64,000 nt of DNA, taken from NCBI RefSeq assembly GCF_001813675.1, contig NZ_KV813678.1, positions 1 to 64,000 on the forward strand, in the 5' to 3' direction. This DNA is from Streptococcus sp. HMSC078D09 (lineage in GTDB: Bacteria > Bacillota > Bacilli > Lactobacillales > Streptococcaceae). Below, in pieces: positions 38,527 to 49,114 of the stretch. The notes beneath the pieces were generated by a model. That model had not been told where the DNA came from. It saw only the letters and a list, made by a program, of their open reading frames with translations, and ran no database searches. The position numbers were made by a program, and so were the translations under genes. Numbering within the stretch: the stretch's first letter is position 1; each line of letters begins with the position of its first letter.

Positions 38527-39198
38527 TTATTTGAAAAAGTTGACATTATGAAGATGAGGAATTTTACGGATATCATCGATAGCTGCTTCACAACTCCTTG
38601 AGTCAACTTCTATAATCATAATCGCTTTTTCTCCAGCTTTTTCTCGTGTTACATTCATTTGTGCAATATTAATATCATAGCGAGAAAGAGCTTCTGTGAC
38701 ATGAGCGATCATTCCAGGGACGTCCTGGTGAACAATGATAATGGTTGGAGTATTCATATTTAGCGAGATAGCAAAGCCATTTAACTCAGTAACCTGTATG
38801 TTCCCACCACCAATTGAGATTCCAGTGACAGAAATCGTTTTATGATCATTTTTAACAGTAATAGTCGTTGTGTTTGGGTGAGGAGCATTGCTTTCTTTTT
38901 GAATAGACCAAACAATCCGAATGCCTCGTTCATGTGCAATTTTTAGACTATCTGGGATTCTAGGATCATCTGTGTCCATTCCTAAGATGCCTGCTACTAA
39001 GGCTAAATCTGTTCCATGACCACGATAGGTTTTAGCGAAGGAATTAAATAATTGGAACTCAACTTCTTTTGGCTCCTCTCCAAAGATAGAAGAAACAATT
39101 TTACCAATTCGAACAGCACCTGCAGTATGACTACTGGATGGGCCAATCATCACAGGTCCAATAATATCAAAAACTGATTGGAATTTTAAAGAGTTCAT
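38527..39198 (-). CDS. sdaAB: L-serine dehydratase, beta subunit
   Basis: 223 residues with the conserved IGPVMIGPSSSHTAGA N-terminal motif and a C-terminal ACT domain (TIIIVHQDVPGMIAHVTEAL). Forms the heterodimer with SdaAA. ATG at 39198 is preferred, with AAGGAG 6 bases upstream. A TATAAT -10 lies at 39219-39224, and further upstream is a perfect CiaR-type repeat (39284-39300). Confidence 0.95.
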   Translation of the reverse strand: MNSLKFQSVFDIIGPVMIGPSSSHTAGAVRIGKIVSSIFGEEPKEVEFQLFNSFAKTYRGHGTDLALVAGILGMDTDDPRIPDSLKIAHERGIRIVWSIQKESNAPHPNTTTITVKNDHKTISVTGISIGGGNIQVTELNGFAISLNMNTPTIIIVHQDVPGMIAHVTEALSRYDINIAQMNVTREKAGEKAIMIIEVDSRSCEAAIDDIRKIPHLHNVNFFK

Positions 39199-39283
39199 GC
39201 TCTGCTCCTTTGTGATCACTTTACTTCATTATATCAGATATGGCTGATGATTTCTTCTATTTTTCCCGAAATATCTGAGAAAT

Positions 39284-39300
39284 CTTAAAGGGGGCTTAAA
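39284..39300 (-). promoter_or_regulatory. CiaR-type box upstream of sdaAB
   Basis: Minus strand TTTAAG-CCCCC-TTTAAG matches NTTAAG-N5-WTTAAG perfectly. Ten bases downstream is TATTTC, a poor -10; a better -10 TATAAT lies about 60 bases downstream. The repeat could act as an activator site for a weak promoter or be fortuitous. Confidence 0.5.
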
Positions 39301-39426
39301 GCATTTATATTATCCTGGATTTTTAGTATTTCTAACATCTGACTGAAATATTTGACATATAATTTCAATAAATATGAAATATTTCTTGTGTAGTATAGAG
39401 GTATACCAATAAAGGAGTACATAATA

Positions 39427-39969
39427 ATGAATAAAAAACAAATGATGAAACGAATTATTGGACTTAGTTTACTTGCAGGACTTTTCCTTCCAATTGTAGC
39501 GAATGCAGATTCTTATACTGTCAAATCAGGTGATACTTTATCAGCTATTGCTAAAGAGAAGAACACAACGGTTGATGCAATTGCTAAGAAAAATAAGATT
39601 AGTAACGTGAATCTCATCTCAGTTGGTCAAGTTCTTGAGATTGAAGATGCAAATACAACGCAGAAAACCACGGAGCAAGCTCCTGCTAGTAAAACTGATA
39701 CTACACAAGCAACAACTACTGTCTCTGCTTCAGATGGCTTGAGTGCGGAAGATGCAGCTGCTAAGGAATGGATTGCCCAAAAAGAGTCAAGTGGTAGTTA
39801 TACAGCACAAAATGGCCAATATTATGGTCGTTATCAATTGACTATCACTTATTTGAATGGTGATTTATCACCTGCAAACCAAGAAAAAGTGGCCAATCAA
39901 TATGTTGTCAACCGTTATGGATCATGGTCAGTAGCTAAAAATTTCTGGTTAGCAAATGGCTGGTATTAA
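39427..39969 (+). CDS. Secreted LysM protein, aggregation-promoting-factor type
   Basis: 180 residues: signal peptide to about residue 27 (IVANAD), a LysM domain ([17 protein letters not shown] ... ISVGQVLEI), a Thr/Gln/Ala linker and a short C-terminal domain (EWIAQKESSGSYTAQNGQYYGRYQ... NGWY) typical of APF-like cell-wall proteins, with a possible catalytic Glu in QKESSGSY. Bears the same architecture as the protein at 36339-36989 and is on the opposite side of the sda genes. Likely cell-wall hydrolase or adhesin; activity not established. AAAGGAG ribosome site upstream. Confidence 0.85.
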   Translation: MNKKQMMKRIIGLSLLAGLFLPIVANADSYTVKSGDTLSAIAKEKNTTVDAIAKKNKISNVNLISVGQVLEIEDANTTQKTTEQAPASKTDTTQATTTVSASDGLSAEDAAAKEWIAQKESSGSYTAQNGQYYGRYQLTITYLNGDLSPANQEKVANQYVVNRYGSWSVAKNFWLANGWY

Positions 39970-39978
39970 ATTCGTTTG

Positions 39979-40006
39979 AAAAGAGTTCTTGAATAGGACT
40001 CTTTTT
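39979..40006 (+). terminator. Terminator after LysM gene
   Basis: Hairpin AAAGAGTTC / GGACTCTTT followed by T residues. A TTTACA-GACT-TGTAAA palindrome follows at 40010-40025. Confidence 0.8.
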
Positions 40007-40009
40007 AAA

Positions 40010-40025
40010 TTTACAGACTTGTAAA
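40010..40025. repeat. TTTACA-N4-TGTAAA palindrome upstream of mnmA
   Basis: TTTACA-GACT-TGTAAA, about 40 bases upstream of the mnmA -35. Same pattern as the sites at 25767, 28548 and 43869. Confidence 0.6.
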
Positions 40026-40063
40026 CCCATCGATCCTGATCAACAAAAAGAATAGTAAGATGC

Positions 40064-40147
40064 TTGTTTTCTAATATAAAGCGTGTTAAAATGGTAACTG
40101 CTCAAAACGACCTTCAATCGTTGAAGCAAACCACGACCTTCAATCGT
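40064..40147 (+). promoter_or_regulatory. mnmA promoter and repeat-containing leader
   Basis: TTGTTT (about 40064-40069), 17-base spacer and TAAAAT (40087-40092) form the promoter. The leader then carries ACGACCTTCAATCGT twice (40107-40121 and 40133-40147, period 26); the first copy forms a 6-bp hairpin CTTCAA-TCG-TTGAAG. I recognise no known riboswitch here. Confidence 0.65.
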
Positions 40148-40149
40148 GA

Positions 40150-41295
<1,146 letters not shown>

Positions 41296-41432
41296 ATTGA
41301 CAAATTTTCTCAATTTGCTACAATAATAAAAGCAATAGAAATGATGGTCAAAGCTCATGGATGTTGCAGGCTTTTTTGTCCTGCACTTCTCAGAGTTTTG
41401 ACTATTTTTGTGTGATTTTGAAAGGAAGTAAA

Positions 41433-41888
41433 ATGAGGCAACAGGATTTTCGTACGAAAATAGGTTCTACTGTTTTTGGCGTGAGAGCGACTGCTTTGAT
41501 TGTAAAAGATAATCGCTTGTTCGTCATAGAAGATGAGGACGGCTGTTATACAATCGGAGGTGCTATTCAAGTCAATGAAACTACAGAAGATGCTGTAGTT
41601 CGGGAAGTCAAAGAGGAACTTGGTGTCACATCTACAGCAGGTCCGTTAGCTTTCGTGGTTGAAAATCACTTTGAACAAGCTGGAATCCACTACCATAACA
41701 TTGAATTTCATTATTTGGTGGACTTGCTGGAAGATGCACCTTTGGTCATGCAGGAAGATACAAAGCAATTACCTTGCCGCTGGATTGCTTTAGATGATTT
41801 ACACACTGTTGACCTGAAACCAGCCTTTTTAAAATCAGCCCTACCAGAATGGGACGGAAAATTACGACACATCCATCTTGAGAAATAG
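41433..41888 (+). CDS. NUDIX hydrolase
   Basis: 151 residues with a complete Nudix box Gx5Ex7REUxEExGU, seen in [20 protein letters not shown] followed by ELGV. Such enzymes hydrolyse nucleoside diphosphates linked to another moiety; the substrate is unknown. ATG at 41433 has AAAGGAAG upstream; the open frame continues further 5' without one. Lies 8 bases before mnmG. Confidence 0.88.
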   Translation: MRQQDFRTKIGSTVFGVRATALIVKDNRLFVIEDEDGCYTIGGAIQVNETTEDAVVREVKEELGVTSTAGPLAFVVENHFEQAGIHYHNIEFHYLVDLLEDAPLVMQEDTKQLPCRWIALDDLHTVDLKPAFLKSALPEWDGKLRHIHLEK

Positions 41889-41896
41889 GAGAAAAA

Positions 41897-43807
41897 ATGA
41901 CTTATAATTTTATTGAAGAATACGATATCATTGTAATCGGTGCTGGGCATGCAGGAGTAGAAGCCTCTCTAGCTGCTAGCCGTATGGGTTGCAAGGTCTT
42001 ACTTGCGACTATTAACATTGAAATGCTAGCTTTTATGCCTTGTAATCCATCTATTGGTGGATCTGCTAAAGGGATTGTTGTCCGTGAAGTAGATGCACTT
42101 GGCGGAGAAATGGCGAAGAACATCGATAAGACCTACATCCAAATGAAAATGCTCAATACTGGTAAAGGTCCTGCGGTTCGTGCACTTCGCGCTCAAGCAG
42201 ACAAAGAACTTTACTCAAAAGAAATGCGAAAAACGGTTGAAAACCAAGAAAATTTGACCCTTCGCCAAACCATGATTGATGAGATTTTGGTGGAGGATGG
42301 TAAGGTTGTTGGTGTAAGGACTGCGACTCACCAGGAGTATGGGGCAAAGGCTGTTATTGTCACTACTGGGACAGCTTTACGCGGAGAAATTATCATTGGA
42401 GATCTCAAGTATTCGTCAGGACCTAATCATAGTCTAGCTTCTATCAATTTAGCTGATAATCTCAAACGGCTAGGATTAGAAATTGGACGTTTCAAAACAG
42501 GGACGCCACCTCGTGTAAAGGCATCGTCAATTAATTATGACGAAACGGAAATTCAACCTGGAGATGAAGCTCCAAATCATTTTTCTTATACATCGCGCGA
42601 TGAAGATTATGTAAAGGATCAGGTTCCTTGTTGGTTGACTTATACGAATGGTCATAGTCATGAAATTATCCAGAATAATTTACACCGGGCACCTATGTTT
42701 ACAGGTGTTGTAAAGGGAGTAGGCCCTCGCTATTGTCCGTCCATTGAGGATAAAATTGTCCGTTTTGCTGACAAAGAACGTCATCAACTATTCTTAGAAC
42801 CAGAGGGACGAAACACAGAAGAAGTCTATGTTCAAGGGTTGTCAACGAGTTTACCAGAGGATGTTCAGCGGGATCTCGTCCATTCTATTAAGGGACTTGA
42901 GAAGGCTGAAATGATGCGAACCGGTTATGCGATTGAGTATGATATGGTTCTTCCACATCAATTGCGAGCAACACTAGAAACTAAGAAAATCTCAGGTCTC
43001 TTTACAGCAGGCCAAACCAATGGAACATCTGGCTATGAAGAGGCCGCTGGTCAAGGGATTGTGGCAGGGATTAATGCTGCGCTGAAAATCCAAGGAAAAC
43101 CAGAGCTCATCTTGAAACGGAGTGATGGTTATATTGGGGTCATGATCGATGACTTGGTGACTAAAGGAACAGTTGAGCCCTATCGTTTGTTAACCAGTCG
43201 TGCTGAATATCGTTTGATTCTTCGTCATGATAATGCAGATATGCGCTTAACAGAAATCGGTCGCGAGGTTGGTTTGGTTGACGATGAACGTTGGGCACGT
43301 TTTGAAACCAAGAAGTATCAGTTTGAAAATGAAATGAAGCGCCTTGACAGTATCAAGTTAAAACCTGTAAAGGAAACGAACGAGAAGGTTGCAGCACTAG
43401 GCTTTAAACCTTTGACAGATGCTGTCACAGCCAAAGAATTCTTGCGAAGACCAGAAGTCTCTTACCAAGATGTGGTAGAATTTATAGGTCCTGCAGCTGA
43501 AGAACTGGATGATAAAATCATTGAATTGATTGAAACTGAAATTAAATACGAAGGCTATATTTCAAAAGCAATGGACCAAGTCGAAAAAATGAAGCGTATG
43601 GAAGAAAAACGAATTCCTGCGAATATTGACTGGGATGATATTGACTCCATCGCAACCGAAGCGCGTCAAAAATTTAAATTAATTAATCCAGAAACGATTG
43701 GTCAAGCAAGTCGTATCTCAGGTGTCAATCCAGCGGATATCTCTATTTTAATGGTTTACTTGGAAGGTAAATCTCGGAGTATCTTCAAAAGCAAGGCAAA
43801 CCACTAA
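41897..43807 (+). CDS. mnmG: tRNA uridine 5-carboxymethylaminomethyl modification enzyme MnmG
   Basis: 636-residue FAD enzyme that with MnmE makes cmnm5U34 in tRNAs. The N-terminal dinucleotide fold is [13 protein letters not shown], with the GidA signatures KTGTPPRV and [17 protein letters not shown]. Length normal. GGAG ribosome site 5 bases upstream. Terminator hairpin follows. Confidence 0.97.
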   Translation: MTYNFIEEYDIIVIGAGHAGVEASLAASRMGCKVLLATINIEMLAFMPCNPSIGGSAKGIVVREVDALGGEMAKNIDKTYIQMKMLNTGKGPAVRALRAQADKELYSKEMRKTVENQENLTLRQTMIDEILVEDGKVVGVRTATHQEYGAKAVIVTTGTALRGEIIIGDLKYSSGPNHSLASINLADNLKRLGLEIGRFKTGTPPRVKASSINYDETEIQPGDEAPNHFSYTSRDEDYVKDQVPCWLTYTNGHSHEIIQNNLHRAPMFTGVVKGVGPRYCPSIEDKIVRFADKERHQLFLEPEGRNTEEVYVQGLSTSLPEDVQRDLVHSIKGLEKAEMMRTGYAIEYDMVLPHQLRATLETKKISGLFTAGQTNGTSGYEEAAGQGIVAGINAALKIQGKPELILKRSDGYIGVMIDDLVTKGTVEPYRLLTSRAEYRLILRHDNADMRLTEIGREVGLVDDERWARFETKKYQFENEMKRLDSIKLKPVKETNEKVAALGFKPLTDAVTAKEFLRRPEVSYQDVVEFIGPAAEELDDKIIELIETEIKYEGYISKAMDQVEKMKRMEEKRIPANIDWDDIDSIATEARQKFKLINPETIGQASRISGVNPADISILMVYLEGKSRSIFKSKANH

Positions 43808-43808
43808 T

Positions 43809-43846
43809 AAAATGGGGCTGAGATGATGTTTCAGCCTCAATTTTAT
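43809..43846 (+). terminator. Terminator after mnmG
   Basis: Inverted repeat GGGGCTGA / TTCAGCCTC with flanking A/T runs just after the mnmG stop. Confidence 0.75.
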
Positions 43847-43868
43847 GGATTGAAATCTTTTGTTGCTA

Positions 43869-43884
43869 TTTACATAGTTGTAAA
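43869..43884. repeat. TTTACA-N4-TGTAAA palindrome upstream of gdpP
   Basis: TTTACA-TAGT-TGTAAA, followed 21 bp later by a half-site TTTACA. It lies about 100 bases before the gdpP -10 TATAAT (43982-43987). Confidence 0.6.
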
Positions 43885-44002
43885 CGTTGTTTACAAAGTA
43901 GTGAGGCGGAGGAAGAGCTTTTTACGGGTCAATCTTCTCTGTAATATAGAGAGAAACCTCGCTTTTTACCTCTATTTATGGTATAATTCCGAGGAGAGGT
44001 TT

Positions 44003-45982
44003 ATGATGAAAAAATTTCGTTTATCGTTCATCCATTATGTGTTAATTGGTTTTATTTCATTTGCAATTTTAGCAATTTTTTTAAGAATCTTTGGCAAAGG
44101 CTATGTAACTCTCATTGCAATTTTTTTAGTCTTAGCTGGATTGATTGCTTTATTTGAATACCAGTTACAAATTTCAGAGTTAGATGAATTAGAACAAATA
44201 CAATACGTTAACCATCAGGCAGAAAGCGGATTAGCATCCCTCCTTGATAAAATGCCTGTTGGAGTTATCAAAATTAATGAAGAGTCAAATGAAGTAGAGT
44301 GGTTCAACCCTTATGCTGAATTGATTTTTTCAACAGATGATGGCGACTTTGATGTTGAATCCTTGAAAAAGTTACTCAATACTCTATTTGAGGATAAAGG
44401 ACATTATGTCACTGTAGCCGATAAGAAATATTCCGTTTACTTTGATCAGACGTCTAGTGTTGTTTACTTTTTTGATGTTTCAAGTGAGTATGAAGCAACT
44501 GTGGGATTGGTGACAACTCGTCCTGTTATCGGTATTATTTCTGTTGATAACTATGATGATCTGGAAGATGTCATTTCAGACTCTGATATTAGTAATATCA
44601 ATAGTTTTATTGCCAACTTTGTAGAAGAGTTTACAGCTCATTACCATATGTTTTACAGACGTGTGGGGATGGATCGTTTCTATTTGTTTACAGACTACAC
44701 GGTCTTAGAACAGTTGATGGAATCAAAATTTTCAGTCATCGATCAATTCCGTGAAGAAGCTAAAAATCGTGAGCTACCTATTACCTTAAGTATGGGATTC
44801 TCGTACGGTGATGGAGAGCATGATGAGATTGGTAAAGTGGCTCTCTTGAACCTAAACCTTGCGGAAGTTCGTGGTGGGGATCAAGCAGTAGTCAAAGAAA
44901 ATGATGAACAGAAAAACCCTATTTTCTTTGGTGGGGGAACAGCTTCAGCTGTTAAGCGGACTCGGACCCGCACACGCGCTATGATGACAGCTACTTCGGA
45001 TAAGATTAAATCCGTTGATCAAGTTTTCATTGTTGGGCATAGAAACTTGGATATGGACGCTTTAGGAGCGTCTGTGGGAATGCAGTTTTTCTCTAGCAAT
45101 ATTTTGGCTTCCTCTTATGTGGTCTATGACCCGCATGCAATGGCTAGTGATATTTCAAGAGCAATTGCGAAACTAGAAGAAGAGCAGGTAACGAAAATCC
45201 TTCCCCTAGAGGAAGCCATGCAAATGGTGACGGATCGCTCTTTGTTAATTATGGTTGACCATTCTAAGACAGCCTTGACCCTTTCTAAAGAATTTTATCA
45301 GGAATTCCAACAGATTATTGTCATTGACCATCATCGTCGGGATGATGATTTCCCTGAAAATGTTCTGATCACCTATATTGAAAGTGGAGCAAGTAGTGCG
45401 AGCGAATTGGTTAGTGAACTTATTCAGTTCCAGAAGTCGAAGAAAAATCGGTTAACGAAGATTCAAGCTAGTGTCTTGATGGCTGGAATTATGCTGGATA
45501 CTAAGAACTTCTCCGCACGTGTTACGAGTCGGACCTTTGATGTGGCGAGTTACCTTCGTTCAAGAGGTAGTGATAGTGTAACCATCCAGGAGATCTCTGC
45601 GATTCAGTTTGACGAGTACCGCGAAGTGAACGAACTGATCTTGACTGGTGAAAAGATTTTGCCACATATCATCGTAGCTTGTGCCAATACGACTAAAGCC
45701 TATGATTCAGTAACCATTAGTAAAGCAGCTGATAGTATGCTAGCCATGTCTGAGGTGGAAGCAACCTTTGTCATTGCTTGTAATCAAAGTGGGACTGTCT
45801 CGATTTCTGCACGAAGTCGAAGCAAAGTCAATGTACAGCGTATCATGGAACAGCTTGGCGGAGGAGGTCATTTCAACTCGGCAGCCTCTCAAATTGAGGG
45901 TCAAGATTTGATGAGTATTCGTCAACAACTGATTGAGACTATTGAAAACGAAGTAACTATTGAAAAGGAGAATGTAGAATGA
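44003..45982 (+). CDS. gdpP: Cyclic-di-AMP phosphodiesterase GdpP (Pde1)
   Basis: About 659 residues: two N-terminal transmembrane helices (roughly residues 9-50), a PAS-like domain, a degenerate GGDEF domain, and a DHH/DHHA1 catalytic module with [29 protein letters not shown] and [10 protein letters not shown]. It hydrolyses c-di-AMP to pApA and so controls potassium and cell-wall homeostasis. ATG at 44003 has GGAGAGG upstream and a TATAAT at 43982-43987; the open frame extends 60 codons further but lacks a ribosome site. Overlaps rplI by 4 bases. Confidence 0.96.
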   Translation: MMKKFRLSFIHYVLIGFISFAILAIFLRIFGKGYVTLIAIFLVLAGLIALFEYQLQISELDELEQIQYVNHQAESGLASLLDKMPVGVIKINEESNEVEWFNPYAELIFSTDDGDFDVESLKKLLNTLFEDKGHYVTVADKKYSVYFDQTSSVVYFFDVSSEYEATVGLVTTRPVIGIISVDNYDDLEDVISDSDISNINSFIANFVEEFTAHYHMFYRRVGMDRFYLFTDYTVLEQLMESKFSVIDQFREEAKNRELPITLSMGFSYGDGEHDEIGKVALLNLNLAEVRGGDQAVVKENDEQKNPIFFGGGTASAVKRTRTRTRAMMTATSDKIKSVDQVFIVGHRNLDMDALGASVGMQFFSSNILASSYVVYDPHAMASDISRAIAKLEEEQVTKILPLEEAMQMVTDRSLLIMVDHSKTALTLSKEFYQEFQQIIVIDHHRRDDDFPENVLITYIESGASSASELVSELIQFQKSKKNRLTKIQASVLMAGIMLDTKNFSARVTSRTFDVASYLRSRGSDSVTIQEISAIQFDEYREVNELILTGEKILPHIIVACANTTKAYDSVTISKAADSMLAMSEVEATFVIACNQSGTVSISARSRSKVNVQRIMEQLGGGGHFNSAASQIEGQDLMSIRQQLIETIENEVTIEKENVE

Positions 45983-46431
45983 AAGTTATTTTCTTAGCGG
46001 ATGTAAAAGGTAAAGGTAAAAAAGGCGAAATTAAAGAAGTGCCTACTGGTTATGCACAAAATTTTTTGATCAAGAAAAATCTTGCGAAAGAAGCCAATGC
46101 CCAAGCAATCGGTGAGCTTCGTGGAAAGCAAAAGTCAGAAGAAAAAGCGCATGCTGAATTGTTAGCGGAAGCGCAAAAGATTAAAGCGAAATTAGAAGAA
46201 GAAGCAACTGTTGTTCAATTCACTGAAAAAATTGGGCCAGATGGCCGTACCTTCGGCTCTATTACCAATAAAAAGATTGCAGAAGAGCTTGAGAAACAAT
46301 TTGGCATTAAAATTGATAAACGTCATATCCAAGTTTCCTCTCCAATTCGTTCAACAGGTTTGATTGACGTCCCTGTAAAAATTTATCAAGATGTTACAGG
46401 TGTGATTAATATTCGTGTAAGCGAAGGGTAA
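45979..46431 (+). CDS. rplI: 50S ribosomal protein L9
   Basis: 150-residue ribosomal protein with the N-terminal signature [20 protein letters not shown] and [16 protein letters not shown], a long connecting helix and a C-terminal domain. Start overlaps gdpP stop (ATGA), the conserved gdpP-rplI-dnaB arrangement. Confidence 0.98.
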   Translation: MKVIFLADVKGKGKKGEIKEVPTGYAQNFLIKKNLAKEANAQAIGELRGKQKSEEKAHAELLAEAQKIKAKLEEEATVVQFTEKIGPDGRTFGSITNKKIAEELEKQFGIKIDKRHIQVSSPIRSTGLIDVPVKIYQDVTGVINIRVSEG

Positions 46432-46455
46432 ACACGATCGATAGAAAGGTTTTTT

Positions 46456-47814
46456 ATGGCTGAGATAGAGGAATTACGAACACAACCTCAGGATATCCAA
46501 GCGGAGCAATCAGTGTTGGGAGCCATCTTTATTGATGAGGGGAAATTGGTCTTTGTTCGTGAATATATCGAGCCTGGCGATTTCTTTAAGTACTCGCACC
46601 GTTTGATTTTTAAAGCCATGATTGATCTAGCTGACCGCGGGGATGCGATTGATGCGACGACTGTTCGAAATATTTTAGATAGTCAGGGGGATCTCCAAAA
46701 TATTGGCGGTCTCTCCTATTTGGTAGAAGTCATTAATTCGGTACCAACTTCAGCTAACGCGGAGTATTACGCGAAGATTGTTGCCGAAAAAGCTGTCTTA
46801 CGTCGATTGATCTCTCGATTAACGGAAAGTATTAATCAAGCTTATGATGGTGCAAGTCCTTCAGATGAAATCATTGCGGGTGCTGAAAAAGCTCTGATTG
46901 ATGTTAGTGAAAACGCAAATCGTAGTGGATTTAAAAATATTCGAGACATCTTGAATATAAATTTTGGTAGCTTAGAAGCCCGTTCGCTTCAAACCTCTGA
47001 TATCACGGGTATTGCGACAGGCTATCGCGATTTGGACCATATGACGACGGGGCTACATGAGGAAGAATTGATTATTTTAGCGGCTCGTCCTGCGGTAGGG
47101 AAAACAGCCTTTGCTCTAAATATTGCTCAAAATATCGGGACAAAGTTGGATAAGACAGTGGCTATTTTCTCATTAGAAATGGGTGCTGAAAGTTTGGTTG
47201 ACCGGATGTTAGCAGCTGAAGGCTTGATTGAATCCCATTCGATTCGTACAGGTCAATTGACGGATGAAGAGTGGCGGAAATATGCCATTGCTCAAGGAAA
47301 TTTGGCCAATGCGAGTATTTACATCGATGATACCCCAGGAATTCGGATCACTGAGATTCGTTCGAGAGCAAGAAAATTAGCGCAGGAAACAGGGAATCTC
47401 GGTCTTATTCTGATTGACTACCTGCAGCTGATTACAGGGACTGGAAGAGAAAACCGTCAACAGGAAGTTTCAGAAATTTCTCGTCAGTTAAAGATTTTGG
47501 CGAAGGAACTAAAAGTTCCCGTCATTGCTTTGAGTCAGCTGTCACGTGGCGTGGAACAGCGCCAAGACAAACGTCCGGTTCTTTCTGATATTCGTGAATC
47601 TGGATCGATTGAGCAGGATGCGGATATTGTTGCTTTCTTGTACCGTGATGATTATTATGATCGAGCTGGTGAAGAGGACGAAGATGGAATGCCTAATAAT
47701 ACGGTTGAAGTGATTATCGAGAAAAACCGTTCAGGTGCGCGTGGGACAGTCGAATTAATATTCCAAAAGGAATACAATAAATTCTCAAGTATTTCAAAGA
47801 GAGAGGATCAATAA
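46456..47814 (+). CDS. dnaB: Replicative DNA helicase (DnaB family, DnaC in Firmicute naming)
   Basis: 452-residue hexameric helicase of the replication fork. N-terminal helical domain, then RecA-like core with Walker A ARPAVGKTAFALN, Walker B LILIDYLQLI and the arginine-finger region KNRSGARGT. Length normal. Third gene of gdpP-rplI-dnaB. Confidence 0.97.
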   Translation: MAEIEELRTQPQDIQAEQSVLGAIFIDEGKLVFVREYIEPGDFFKYSHRLIFKAMIDLADRGDAIDATTVRNILDSQGDLQNIGGLSYLVEVINSVPTSANAEYYAKIVAEKAVLRRLISRLTESINQAYDGASPSDEIIAGAEKALIDVSENANRSGFKNIRDILNINFGSLEARSLQTSDITGIATGYRDLDHMTTGLHEEELIILAARPAVGKTAFALNIAQNIGTKLDKTVAIFSLEMGAESLVDRMLAAEGLIESHSIRTGQLTDEEWRKYAIAQGNLANASIYIDDTPGIRITEIRSRARKLAQETGNLGLILIDYLQLITGTGRENRQQEVSEISRQLKILAKELKVPVIALSQLSRGVEQRQDKRPVLSDIRESGSIEQDADIVAFLYRDDYYDRAGEEDEDGMPNNTVEVIIEKNRSGARGTVELIFQKEYNKFSSISKREDQ

Positions 47815-47815
47815 G

Positions 47816-48088
47816 ATGAGTGATGCATTTACAGATGTTGCAAAAATGAAAAAAATTAAGGAAGAGATCAAGGCTCATGAAGGACAAGTGGTTGAAATGA
47901 CACTTGAAAATGGACGGAAACGTCAAAAAAATAAATTTGGACGCTTGATTGAGGTCTATCCTTCTTTATTTATTATCGAGTATACGAACGACAATAGCTT
48001 ACCAGGTGAACCGGCCAATACATACGTGGAGTCTTACACCTATTCAGATATTTTAACAGAGAAAAATTTAATTCGTTATTTGGATTAA
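47816..48088 (+). CDS. veg: Veg family protein
   Basis: 90-residue protein with the Veg motifs HEGQVVEMTLENGRKRQKNK and YPSLFIIEY. In B. subtilis Veg is highly expressed and stimulates biofilm matrix genes through SinR inhibition; the streptococcal role is unknown. It starts 1 base after the dnaB stop and so is probably coupled to it. Confidence 0.9.
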   Translation: MSDAFTDVAKMKKIKEEIKAHEGQVVEMTLENGRKRQKNKFGRLIEVYPSLFIIEYTNDNSLPGEPANTYVESYTYSDILTEKNLIRYLD

Positions 48089-48131
48089 TTTCTTGCTTTT
48101 ATCGTCTAAATCAGTTATTATAATAAATACA

Positions 48132-48208
48132 TATGGGAGTCTGTGTACAGTCTGAGAGGAAGTGTAAGCTTCGACCGCACCTGATCTGGGTAATGCCAGC
48201 GTAGGAAA
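48132..48208 (+). ncRNA. TPP riboswitch (THI element)
   Basis: Conserved thiamine pyrophosphate aptamer segments are present: CTGAGAGG (48152-48159), ACCTGATCTGGGTAATGCCA (48179-48198) and GCGTAGGAAA. It is followed by a terminator hairpin at 48251-48280 and then a transporter operon, so TPP binding is expected to stop transcription. Confidence 0.96.
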
Positions 48209-48250
48209 CAAATGAAATGTATTTTTCGTTATGAGTGACCTTGTGCAATT

Positions 48251-48280
48251 CGTCTCCTATTTTGGAGGCGTTTTTTATTT
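48251..48280 (+). terminator. Riboswitch-linked terminator
   Basis: Hairpin CGTCTCC / GGAGGCG with a 6-base loop followed by TTTTTTATTT, between the TPP aptamer and the first transporter gene. Expected to form when TPP is bound. Confidence 0.88.
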
Positions 48281-48298
48281 GTGAGAAAGGAGGTTACG

Positions 48299-49057
48299 AT
48301 GTCTCTTGTAAAAAGATATTCAAAACAATTGATAGGATTTGCAGGTTTTAGCAGTCTTCTTGTCTTATGGCAGTTAGCAGGATTTTTAAATATCCTCCCC
48401 AAATTTGTATTACCAACGCCACTTGAAATTGGGAATGCCTTTGTACGAGATCGAGTTCTCCTGATTCATCACAGTTTGTCTACTCTTCAAGTGGCCTTGA
48501 TTGGACTTGTTATAGGGGTTCTTCTTGCTGCTGGCTTTGCGATTCTCATGGATAGTTTTCAATGGGTGAATGATCTGGTCTATCCTTTTATGGTTGTTAT
48601 TCAAACCATTCCGACGATTGCCTTGGCCCCTATCCTGGTTCTTTGGTTTGGTTATGGTATGCTTCCAAAACTGGTTTTGATCATTATTACGGTGGTATTT
48701 CCCATCGTAGTTAGTTTCTTAGATGGTTTTCGGCATTGCGATCAAGATATTCTGAGATTGTTTCAGATTATGCAAGCCAATCGCTTTCAGACCTTAGTCC
48801 ATTATAAAATTCCTGCAGCGCTTCCTTATTTTTTCGCAGGTTTACGTGTGAGTGTTTCCTATGCTTTTATCAGTACGGTCGTTTCAGAATGGTTAGGAGG
48901 TTTTGATGGATTGGGGGTCTATATGATCCAATCGAAGAAGTTATTTCAGTATGATACGATGTTTGCGATCATTGTATTGATTTCTGCTATTAGTTTACTC
49001 GGTATGTTTCTCGTTGACCAATTAGAACGAACCATTCTAAAATGGAAAAAGGATTGA
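48299..49057 (+). CDS. thiX: Thiamine-precursor ABC transporter permease (ThiX-like)
   Basis: 252-residue permease of the nitrate/taurine/HMP-type family with about six transmembrane helices and the EAA-like cytoplasmic loop (QIMQANRFQTLVHYKIPAAL). TPP riboswitch control indicates transport of a thiamine pyrimidine precursor (HMP or its formylamino analogue). ATG at 48299 has AAAGGAGG 5 bases upstream. First gene of an operon with thiY and thiZ homologues. Confidence 0.9.
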   Translation: MSLVKRYSKQLIGFAGFSSLLVLWQLAGFLNILPKFVLPTPLEIGNAFVRDRVLLIHHSLSTLQVALIGLVIGVLLAAGFAILMDSFQWVNDLVYPFMVVIQTIPTIALAPILVLWFGYGMLPKLVLIIITVVFPIVVSFLDGFRHCDQDILRLFQIMQANRFQTLVHYKIPAALPYFFAGLRVSVSYAFISTVVSEWLGGFDGLGVYMIQSKKLFQYDTMFAIIVLISAISLLGMFLVDQLERTILKWKKD

Positions 49058-49101
49058 CAAACTTGTAAATAGTGTAAAAAATAAATTGACAAAAATGTAA
49101 A
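49054..49101 (+). repeat. Tandem TTGACA-N4-TGTAAA sites before thiY
   Basis: TTGACA-AACT-TGTAAA (49054-49069) and TTGACA-AAAA-TGTAAA (49086-49101), period 32. They begin in the thiX stop region and end 13 bases before the lipoprotein gene. They could be regulatory sites or -35 elements of an internal promoter. Confidence 0.6.
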
Positions 49102-49114
49102 AGAGGTATGGCTA

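Noticed and set aside
41363-41383. Hairpin TGCAGG / CCTGCA between mnmA and the NUDIX gene as a terminator
   Set aside because: The T run is in the loop, not after the stem, so it does not fit an intrinsic terminator.
43823-44002. 60-codon N-terminal extension of GdpP
   Set aside because: Runs through a palindrome and the -10 promoter region, lacks a ribosome site, and the family start MMKKFRL has a good one.
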